Source: Propionicimonas sp. (GTDB lineage Bacteria; Actinomycetota; Actinomycetes; Propionibacteriales; Propionibacteriaceae). From it: a stretch of DNA of 6,009 bases. The notes under the pieces are model-generated. The model ran no database searches. It was not told the origin of the DNA and was given only the letters and a program-made list of their open reading frames with translations. Positions 1 to 5,224 of this stretch are shown here, piece by piece. Location of the stretch: contig JAVHXR010000183.1 of assembly GCA_031119515.1 (NCBI GenBank), positions 1-6,009 on the forward strand, given 5' to 3'. Numbering within the stretch: position 1 is the first letter of the stretch; each line of letters opens with the position of its first letter. The position numbers and the translations under genes are program-made.

Positions 1-40
1 CCTTTGGTGCCTCTAGCTACGGGTTGCAGGGGGGACTTCG

Positions 41-70
41 GTCGGGTGGCGTTCCTAGGCGCCACCCGAC
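41..70 (-). terminator. Perfect 11-bp inverted repeat after the DeoR-type gene
   Basis: GTCGGGTGGCG (41-51) and CGCCACCCGAC (60-70) are exact reverse complements separated by 8 bases. The repeat begins 40 bp past the stop codon of the repressor gene. The stem is long and GC-rich with a short loop, and no run of T follows on either strand. It most likely ends transcription of the repressor gene, and because it is symmetric it could also act on a convergent gene arriving from the left. Confidence 0.7.
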
Positions 71-110
71 AGTGCTGTTCGGGGGTGACCGGTCCGGGTG
101 GGCCGGGGAC

Positions 111-872
111 TCAGGGGCAGACGATGACACCCCCCTTCCGCCGGATCGCGCGGTCGAGGTCGGCGTCCGGGCTCCGTTCGGCGATCAGGCCGAGGCGGGA
201 GTCCAGCGGCGCCACCGAGTACGGCGCGACCACCCCGAACTTGGAGGAGTCGGCCAGGACGTAGGCGTGCCGGGAACTGCGCAGCATCTGGTGGCGGGTC
301 GCCACCTCGTCGAGGTAGAAGTCGGTGACCCCGCGGCCGGCGTCCACCCCGCCCGAGCTCAGGAACGCGACGTCGGCGTTGAGCTGGGCGAAGAAGGCGA
401 CCGAGAAGGCGTTCGAGACCGCCAGGTCCCCGCCGCGGACCCGTCCGCCGCAGACCAGCACCTCGATGTCGGGACGGCCGGCCAGTTCGCCTGCGACGAG
501 GAGGGAGTTGGTGGCGACCACCCCGCGGAAGCCGGGCGCGATCGCCCGCGCCACCTCCATGGCGGTGGTCCCGAGGTCGAGGATGACGGTCTGGCCGTCC
601 TCCAGCAGGTCGGCCGCGAGCCGGCCGATCACCTGCTTCGCGGCGAGGTTCAGCTCCTGCCGTTCGGCCACCACAGGTTCGCCGCTGACGGCGGTCGTGA
701 TCGCGGCGCCGCCCCGCACCTTGCGCAGCGCGCGGCGCTCGTCCAGGACCCGGATGTCGCGCCGCACCGTCTCGATCGAGACCCCGAGTTCGGCGGCGAG
801 GTCCTCCGTGCTCGCGATCCGGCGGAGGGCGAGGGTCTGCAGGATCCGGGCATGACGCTCAGTCGCCAACAT
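111..872 (-). CDS. DeoR/GlpR-family transcriptional repressor
   Basis: 253-residue cytoplasmic regulator, full length. The N-terminal winged helix-turn-helix (about 5-57) holds RHARILQTL, LAAELGVSIETVRRDI as the recognition region (25-40), and the family hallmark KVRGGA at 51-56. The C-terminal DeoRC sugar-phosphate sensor domain shows DLGTTAMEVA (99-108), TNS (121-123), CGGRVRGGDLA (141-151), SSGGVDAGRGVTDF (172-185) and ADSSKFG (207-213). The ATG at 870-872 fits the family N-terminus (MLATERHARI). The frame stays open upstream to 1394, but that part has no regulator-like sequence and lies over the lactonase gene. There is no clear Shine-Dalgarno sequence, because phased repeats run into the start codon. 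It follows the catabolic block by 134 bp and probably controls it and itself. Known members respond to phosphorylated sugars. The ligand is not readable here; a 2-keto-3-deoxy-sugar-acid phosphate or a later intermediate is a guess. Confidence 0.95.
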   Translation of the reverse strand: MLATERHARILQTLALRRIASTEDLAAELGVSIETVRRDIRVLDERRALRKVRGGAAITTAVSGEPVVAERQELNLAAKQVIGRLAADLLEDGQTVILDLGTTAMEVARAIAPGFRGVVATNSLLVAGELAGRPDIEVLVCGGRVRGGDLAVSNAFSVAFFAQLNADVAFLSSGGVDAGRGVTDFYLDEVATRHQMLRSSRHAYVLADSSKFGVVAPYSVAPLDSRLGLIAERSPDADLDRAIRRKGGVIVCP

Positions 873-921
873 GACAGATTCTGCCTGAAGATGGCCGAAC
901 TTGACCGAACATGTGTGGAGT
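872..921 (-). promoter_or_regulatory. Candidate DeoR-type operator: five phased 10-bp direct repeats
   Basis: On the plus strand TG recurs every 10 bases at 872, 882, 892, 902 and 912. The units are TGACAGATTC, TGCCTGAAGA, TGGCCGAACT, TGACCGAACA and TGTGTGGAGT. The two central units match at 8 of 10 positions (TGRCCGAACW), the unit at 882 at six, and the outer ones more weakly. Read on the coding strand the consensus is about nnTTCnGnCA. The array ends at the A of the start codon of the DeoR-type gene. A one-turn spacing puts each unit on the same face of the helix. DeoR-family proteins such as Bacillus IolR are known to bind tandem direct repeats, so an autoregulatory operator is a reasonable inference. 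Binding is untested. Confidence 0.5.
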
Positions 922-924
922 GTA
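919..924 (-). promoter_or_regulatory. Possible -10 element for the DeoR-type gene
   Basis: TACACT on the minus strand fits the actinobacterial -10 pattern (TANNNT). It would place the transcription start near 912, about 40 nt before the ATG, with the phased repeats covering the early transcribed region. No convincing -35 box is seen at the right distance (TTCCAC with an 18-bp spacer is the nearest), so the call is weak. Confidence 0.25.
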
Positions 925-976
925 GGGCTGCCGGCGCCGTGAGTGGAAGGGAATTGTGTTACAGGTTCGTGATGAT

Positions 977-1005
977 CCCCGGCTGGCCGCCGTCGGACCG
1001 CGGGG
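977..1005 (-). terminator. GC-rich hairpin just after the lactonase stop
   Basis: The arms CCCCG (977-981) and CGGGG (1001-1005) pair perfectly. Inside, GGCCG (985-989) can pair with 994-999 around one bulged A, closing a 4-nt loop. The hairpin starts one base after the lactonase stop codon. There is no U tract, which is common for actinomycete terminators but makes the call uncertain. It may only attenuate read-through into the repressor gene. Confidence 0.35.
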
Positions 1006-1006
1006 G

Positions 1007-1996
1007 CTACCGGACCGGGACCGGGAGCAGGCAGGTCGGGGTCGGGAACGGCGCCGGCTCGCCGGCCGGGTGGGGGACGCCGTCGGCGGCCAGCCGGAAG
1101 CTGGCGACCGTCCCCGAGCGCTGGTTGGTGACGTGCAGGAGGCCGCCTGCGACCAGCAGGCTGCGCGGCCAGTCGCCACCTGAGGGCACCTGGCCGACCA
1201 CCCGCAGGCGACCGCGTCGGTGTCGCAGGTGGACCACGAGGTTCGGCCCGCGGACGCCCGCGTACAGCTGCCGGCCGTCGGCCGAGCACACCAGGCCGGC
1301 GGGCTGGGCCCCCACCGCGTCCGGCAGGACGGTGGCCGAGCCGACCACGAAGGTGCCCGCCTCGGGGACGAGCAGGTGGACCGTGGCCCCCCACTCCGCC
1401 AGGACGGCGATCTCGCCGCCGGGCAGCGCCAGCAGGTCGCGGGGCCCGGTCCCGGCGGGCAGGGAGATCGAGCCGATCCGTGCCAGCCCGCGGTCGTCGC
1501 GGCGGTGCAGGTGGACCTGGTCGGCGCCGAGGTCCGTGGTCAGCACCCTGCCGTCGGGCAACGGCAGGACATGGTGGGCGTGCGGCCCGGCCTGGGCCGG
1601 CAGCGGGCCGCTCCCCCGGCCCGGCAGCACCTGGGCCAGGCCGCCGGCCGAGCCGTCCGCCGCCAGCGGATGGACCCCCACCGCGCCGCTGCCGTAGCAG
1701 GCGACGACGAGCGAACCGCCGGCGACGGCCACGTGGCAGGGCGCGCCGCCGGCGGTCAGGTGCCGCGAAAGCAGCGCCAGGCCGTCCCGCTCAAGCCGGA
1801 ACGACGCAATCTCGCCGGTCTCCTCCAGCGCGGCGTGGACGACGCCGCCCCGGCCGGCCAGCCAGCTCGGCGAGGGAATCCCGGCGGCCAGCCCCGTCCA
1901 CTCCAGTCCGCCGTCGGCACGCCCCACGGCCAGGCCGATGCCGGCGGCCAGCCCGCGCAGGCCGGGGCCGTAGCCGCCCGCGAGGAACCGCACCAT
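1007..1996 (-). CDS. Beta-propeller lactonase (6-phosphogluconolactonase-like)
   Basis: 329-residue protein resembling the seven-bladed propeller lactonases (E. coli Pgl/YbhE type, about 330 residues). Blade-repeat signatures run through the chain: PSPSWLA (41-47), GAPCHVAV (84-91), GPHAHHVLPLPDGR (137-150), TTDLGADQVHLH (153-164), GTGPRDLLALPGGE (182-195), YAGVRGPNLVVHL (245-257), DWPRSLLV (275-282) and TNQRSGTVASFRL (290-302). No signal peptide is seen, so it is expected to be cytoplasmic. The role would be hydrolysis of a sugar lactone to the open acid, which fits after the SDR and before the dehydratase. In this setting the substrate may well be an unphosphorylated aldonolactone. The ATG at 1994-1996 is chosen because it overlaps the SDR stop as TGATG; an in-frame upstream start at 2017 would extend into the SDR gene. 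A GGAG lies 11 nt upstream, a rather long gap. Family good; substrate inferred. It is the last gene of the coupled block. Confidence 0.88.
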   Translation of the reverse strand: MVRFLAGGYGPGLRGLAAGIGLAVGRADGGLEWTGLAAGIPSPSWLAGRGGVVHAALEETGEIASFRLERDGLALLSRHLTAGGAPCHVAVAGGSLVVACYGSGAVGVHPLAADGSAGGLAQVLPGRGSGPLPAQAGPHAHHVLPLPDGRVLTTDLGADQVHLHRRDDRGLARIGSISLPAGTGPRDLLALPGGEIAVLAEWGATVHLLVPEAGTFVVGSATVLPDAVGAQPAGLVCSADGRQLYAGVRGPNLVVHLRHRRGRLRVVGQVPSGGDWPRSLLVAGGLLHVTNQRSGTVASFRLAADGVPHPAGEPAPFPTPTCLLPVPVR

Positions 1997-2778
1997 CAGT
2001 CGTCTGCCGGCTCCCACGGCGACTGCTGGGCAGCCAGGCCGCCGTCGATCGGGATCACCGACCCGGTGAGGGTGCGCGCCCGGTCGGAGGCCAGGAAGGC
2101 GGCGAGCGCCGCGATCTCCCCCTGCGAGGTGGGTTCAGCAACCGGGATCCTGGCCCGCCGGCGGGCCGCCTCGGCGTCGTCGATCCGCTCCCAGCGGTCG
2201 CTCCAGACGTAGCCGGGCGCGATCGCGTTGACCCGGATGCCGTGCCGGGCGAAGTCGATCGCCATCGCCCTTGTCATCCCGTCGATGGCGGCCTTGCTCG
2301 TGTTGTAGCTCAGCCGGCCGTGGATCGCACGCTGGCCGGCGAGCGACGAGATGTTGACGATCGCCCCGCCGCCCCTGGCCGCCATCGCGCGAGCGGCGAG
2401 CACCGAGCACAGGTGAGTGCCGAACACGTTGACCTCGAGCACGTCGCGGAAGAGCTCCGGCGAGGAGTCCAGCCCCGGAGTCTCCTCCAGGCCGAGGTGG
2501 GCGGCGTTGTTCACCAGCACGTCGAGGTCGACCCCGTCCGCGGCGAGGTCGGCGAACCCGGCGTGGATCGCGGCGCGGTCGGCCAGGTCGAAGCTCACCG
2601 CCAGCGGCCGGGAGCCGGGCACCTCGGCGGCGATCGTGTCCGCGACCTGCCGGGCACCGGTCTTGCCGTGGACCACCACCCGCGCGCCCCGGCGGGCGAA
2701 CTCGAGGGCGATCACCCGGCCGAGGTTGTGGGTGGATCCGGTGACGAGGGCAGACTTGCCTGCCAGTTCCGCCTTCAT
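1996..2778 (-). CDS. SDR-family NAD(P)-dependent sugar dehydrogenase (predicted)
   Basis: Classical short-chain dehydrogenase/reductase of 260 residues, full length. The Rossmann nucleotide loop is at 13-21 (TGSTHNLGR), with Asn18 in place of the middle Gly of TGxxxGxG. DL follows at 64-65, NNAA at 90-93, active-site Asn117, Ser145 (in VNISSLAG), Tyr158 and Lys162 (YNTSK), PGYV at 188-191 and the C-terminal IPIDGG at 242-247. No acidic residue ends strand 2 (VVVHGKTGAR, 34-43), which hints at NADP rather than NAD. The start is firm: the ATG overlaps the dehydratase TGA (ATGA), with GAAGGAG 7 nt upstream. Placed between a sugar-acid dehydratase and a lactonase, it most simply oxidises an aldose to its lactone. 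Alternatively, as in the L-fucose and L-rhamnose diketo pathways, it could oxidise the 2-keto-3-deoxy acid after dehydration. The family is certain and the substrate is inferred. Confidence 0.95.
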   Translation of the reverse strand: MKAELAGKSALVTGSTHNLGRVIALEFARRGARVVVHGKTGARQVADTIAAEVPGSRPLAVSFDLADRAAIHAGFADLAADGVDLDVLVNNAAHLGLEETPGLDSSPELFRDVLEVNVFGTHLCSVLAARAMAARGGGAIVNISSLAGQRAIHGRLSYNTSKAAIDGMTRAMAIDFARHGIRVNAIAPGYVWSDRWERIDDAEAARRRARIPVAEPTSQGEIAALAAFLASDRARTLTGSVIPIDGGLAAQQSPWEPADD

Positions 2779-3950
2779 GCTTGGGCTCCTTCGTGCCGCG
2801 CCGCCGCGTCGATGGGCTGGATGTCGGTCAGCGCGCCGGTGTAGTGGCGCAGGTCGTGACGCCGGTAGGGGTGGGCCGCCAGGGCGGCCACGTCGATCTC
2901 GACGCCGAGCCCCGGGGCATCGGCGATCCGGGCGACGCCCCGGCTGATCGTGGACGCCTCCTGCGCCACGGCGGAGCGCCACGGCACGTCGGTCGCCATC
3001 GTCTCCAGGTAGGTGAAGTTGGGCGCGCAGGCTGCCAGCTGGACGGTGGCTGCGTTGGCAACCGGACCGGAGGGGTTGTGGGGCGCGAAGGCGAGTTGCG
3101 CGGCCTCGGCCATCGCCGCGATGGTCCTGGTCTCCCAGATCCCGCCGGCGTGGGAGACGTCCGGCTGGACGACGTCCACGCTGCGGCTGGCGAACAGCTC
3201 CCGGAAGTCCCAGCGGGTGTACAGCCGCTCCCCCGCCGACAGCGGCGTCGCCACCCGGTCCCGCAGCCGGGCGTAGTTGCCGAGGTCGCCAGGGATCAGC
3301 GGCTCCTCGAGCCACAGGATGTCGTAGTCCTCCAGCGCCTTCGCGATCCGCTGGGCGGCCGGCAGCTCGAACCGGCCGTGCGCCTCGATGATCACGTCGG
3401 CACGCCCCGCCAGCGCGCCGACGACGGCCTCCACGACCGCCATCGCGTCCCGCAGCCCGGCGCCGGGGAGATCCCGGAACGCAGTCCCGAACGGGTCCCA
3501 CTTCAGCGCCCGGTAGCCCCAATCGGCGGCCTTCACGGCGTGCTCGGCGAACTCCTGCGGGGACTTCGCGCCCGCGAACCAGGCGTTCGCATAGCACGGC
3601 ACCTCGTCCCGCACCCGGCCGCCGAGGAGTTGGTGGACCGGGACGCCGAGCGACTTGCCCTTCAGGACCCACAACGCCATCTCGACCGCGGACAATGCGC
3701 TGGTCAGCACGGCGCCACCGCGCCAGTAGGCGTCCCGGTAGGCCTCCTGCCACCATCGCTGGATGTCCTCGAGCGGACGGTCGCGCAGCCCGGCATCGAG
3801 GGCGTGGACGGCCTGCTCCACGACATGCTCGCGGTACTCGAGGGTGGCCTCCCCCCAGCCGTGGAGCCCGTCCTCGCTCTCGAGCCGGACCAGCACCCAG
3901 TTCGTCCGGTAGGCGTCGACGATGTGGGTGGTGAGCGAGCGGAGCCTCAT
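2775..3950 (-). CDS. Enolase-superfamily sugar-acid dehydratase (mandelate racemase / galactonate dehydratase group)
   Basis: 391 residues, the usual length for this superfamily. An N-terminal capping domain (about 1-125, with GWGEATLEYREH at 32-43 and LLGGRVRDEVPCYAN at 108-122) precedes a beta/alpha barrel. Barrel motifs: KWD at 150-152, EAHGRFE at 189-195, WLEEP at 213-217, AGER at 239-242, QPDVSHAGG at 262-270, APHNPSGPV at 289-297 and YLE at 314-316. By family analogy the Mg2+ ligands are E189, E215 and E241, H191 is the acid, and the D264-H291 dyad completes catalysis. This is the pattern of acid-sugar dehydratases that turn aldonates into 2-keto-3-deoxy-aldonates in the cytoplasm. The first metal ligand is Glu where many relatives have Asp. 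The ATG overlaps the cellulase-like stop (ATGA), and a GGAG lies 8 nt upstream inside a small hairpin. Superfamily and dehydratase type are well supported. The exact acid (galactonate, fuconate, gluconate, arabinonate or another) cannot be told from sequence. Confidence 0.93.
   Translation of the reverse strand: MRLRSLTTHIVDAYRTNWVLVRLESEDGLHGWGEATLEYREHVVEQAVHALDAGLRDRPLEDIQRWWQEAYRDAYWRGGAVLTSALSAVEMALWVLKGKSLGVPVHQLLGGRVRDEVPCYANAWFAGAKSPQEFAEHAVKAADWGYRALKWDPFGTAFRDLPGAGLRDAMAVVEAVVGALAGRADVIIEAHGRFELPAAQRIAKALEDYDILWLEEPLIPGDLGNYARLRDRVATPLSAGERLYTRWDFRELFASRSVDVVQPDVSHAGGIWETRTIAAMAEAAQLAFAPHNPSGPVANAATVQLAACAPNFTYLETMATDVPWRSAVAQEASTISRGVARIADAPGLGVEIDVAALAAHPYRRHDLRHYTGALTDIQPIDAAARHEGAQA
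2786..2792 (-). promoter_or_regulatory. Strong ribosome binding site of the SDR gene
   Basis: GAAGGAG on the minus strand, 7 nt before the ATG at 2778, inside the 3' end of the dehydratase gene. It is the best Shine-Dalgarno match in the operon, and it fixes the SDR start at the ATGA overlap. Confidence 0.75.
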
Positions 3951-5224
3951 CGCGGACGCTCCGCGTCCAGGTCCAGCCGCGGGGTGGCCGACCGGATGGT
4001 GTCGGCGATCCCGCGATGCCAGGCCGGCTCGTCCCAGAACCCGAGGAAGTGCGGGTGGCAGAAGTTCGAGCTGCACGAGAAGGAGTAGCCCCGCCGGGCG
4101 GCGATCGCGGTGGCGAGCTCGGCGGTCTCGCGGTGCACCTCCCAGCCCAGGAGCGGGTGGTCCAGCCAGTTGACCATTCCCCAGCCCTCGGTCTGGCCGA
4201 CGTGGAGGTGGTGCGGCCGGGCGGCGGCGACCACCCGGTCGATGGCGGCCTCGAACTCGCCCGCCCACTCCTGCCGGCGCTCCCGCCAGGCGGTGAGCAC
4301 CGCCTGCCAGGTCAGGTCGTAGTGGTAGTCCTGCGGGATCAGCCGGGACGACTCGAGGTAGGCGTTGCCGCCACGCTCGACCCGGAACAGCTCGTTCGGG
4401 TTGCCGTGGCGCTCGATCGTCCGCGCGTAGTCGCTGACGGCGTCGAACCCGGGCAGGTAGTTCAGCCAGATGTGGACGTCGAGGAAGTCCAGCACCCCCA
4501 GGTCGAGGCCCTCCCAGTACCGCGAGAAGCCGTCGAAGGTGAAGCTGGCCGAGATCGTCAGCTCCGGCCAGCGCGCCCGCAGCCGCTCGATCGCGGCACT
4601 CAGGAAGCCCCACAGGAAGTCGCGCTGGCGGGTGTTCAGCCCACCGTCCGGCCCGGGCGGCCAGGCCATCGTCGCGACCGTCCGGTGCAGCCAGGTGAAC
4701 ACGTGGCCACCCGGGTACTCGTTCAGCACGTCGAGGTAGGCGACGGTGTCCATCAGTCCCTGCGAGTCGATGAACTCCAGCGTCTCGTTCCAGACCCTGA
4801 CGAACTCGTCCAGCCCCTCGACCTGCTCGTTGCGGCGGTCGTCGGTGGGCTTGAACCAGGTCGACAGGCCGACCTTCACGCCGTGCTCGCGGCACTTGGT
4901 GAGGAACTCGACCAGGGCGGCCCGCGGCTCGATGTACATCGTCCACGGGTTGCCCCACATCCCGAAACCGTAGAACTGCGGGAACTGGTTCGGGACGTCC
5001 TTGAACCGCTCGACCAGCGCCCCGTCCGGACCACGCGCGATCAGGTGCGGGAAGGCGTCGATCCGGACGGCGTCGTAGCCGCGCTCGACCAGCCCGGCCA
5101 GGGCGACGTCGAAGTCCTCGAAGCCACCGCCGCGGTACCGGCGGCGGATCCACGACGAGTCCCACATCGTGATGGCGAGGGGTTTGTCGAACCTGTCAAG
5201 GGTCTTCATGGGAGGAGTGGTCAC
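3947..5224 (-). CDS. Cellulase-like (GH5/clan GH-A-like) protein, cytoplasmic
   Basis: Predicted TIM-barrel glycoside hydrolase or sugar-binding protein of the cellulase-like family. It has 425 residues from a GTG start (numbers below), or 420 from the ATG at 5209. Visible barrel landmarks are TMWDSSW near the N-terminus (about 19-25), AVRIDAFPH with a strand-2 Arg (R54), STWFKPTDDRR (about 121-131), YLDVLNEYP with E169 in the acid/base position of clan GH-A, DVHIWL (H251), and GQTEGWG with E346 as the likely nucleophile. A Cys/His-rich CSSNFCHPHF (C384, C389, H390, H392) is near the C-terminus. There is no signal peptide or lipobox, so the protein should act in the cytoplasm on imported glycosides. 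The GTG start is preferred because it gives a GTGA overlap with the permease stop, like the other operon junctions, and has GGGA 7 nt upstream. The ATG is preceded by CTCCTCCC and has no Shine-Dalgarno sequence. The family is fairly sure. Catalytic activity and substrate are inferred; a non-catalytic sugar-binding role is possible. Confidence 0.88.
   Translation of the reverse strand: MTTPPMKTLDRFDKPLAITMWDSSWIRRRYRGGGFEDFDVALAGLVERGYDAVRIDAFPHLIARGPDGALVERFKDVPNQFPQFYGFGMWGNPWTMYIEPRAALVEFLTKCREHGVKVGLSTWFKPTDDRRNEQVEGLDEFVRVWNETLEFIDSQGLMDTVAYLDVLNEYPGGHVFTWLHRTVATMAWPPGPDGGLNTRQRDFLWGFLSAAIERLRARWPELTISASFTFDGFSRYWEGLDLGVLDFLDVHIWLNYLPGFDAVSDYARTIERHGNPNELFRVERGGNAYLESSRLIPQDYHYDLTWQAVLTAWRERRQEWAGEFEAAIDRVVAAARPHHLHVGQTEGWGMVNWLDHPLLGWEVHRETAELATAIAARRGYSFSCSSNFCHPHFLGFWDEPAWHRGIADTIRSATPRLDLDAERPR
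3951..3968 (-). promoter_or_regulatory. Dehydratase ribosome binding site inside two overlapping hairpins
   Basis: Immediately before the dehydratase ATG the minus strand reads GGACGCGGAGCGTCCGCG. The GGAG, 8 nt before the start, lies in the arm and loop of CGCGGA-GCG-TCCGCG. An alternative hairpin GGACGC-GGA-GCGTCC uses the same bases. Either fold would partly hide the ribosome site unless ribosomes translating the cellulase-like gene open it, which would enforce translational coupling. The structure is seen in the sequence; the effect is inferred. Confidence 0.4.

Noticed and set aside
1..20. Possible tail of a plus-strand gene ending at TAG (14-16), or a tRNA 3' end
   Set aside because: Only four codons precede the stop, and no T-arm or acceptor pattern is visible. 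There is too little sequence to support either.
77..82. Extra GTTCGG near the left edge as another operator copy
   Set aside because: It is a single unphased hexamer in the intergenic tail. The same hexamer occurs inside coding regions, as expected by chance in GC-rich DNA.
873..1394. Upstream extension of the DeoR-type frame
   Set aside because: The added residues are Arg/Pro/Gly-rich and overlap the lactonase gene in another frame. The family N-terminus begins at the ATG at 872.
24..1697. Long plus-strand open frame of 557 codons over the repressor and lactonase genes
   Set aside because: It is rich in Arg, Pro, Gly and Ala with no recognisable domain, and it lies antisense to two clear families. 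Long antisense frames are expected in DNA this rich in GC.
1220..2844. Plus-strand open frames over the lactonase and SDR genes
   Set aside because: Low-complexity translations without motifs, opposite genes with full conserved signatures.
2779..3756. Upstream extension of the SDR frame into the dehydratase gene
   Set aside because: The SDR fold begins at the ATG at 2778, which has a strong ribosome binding site. The extension has no domain and is a frame shadow.
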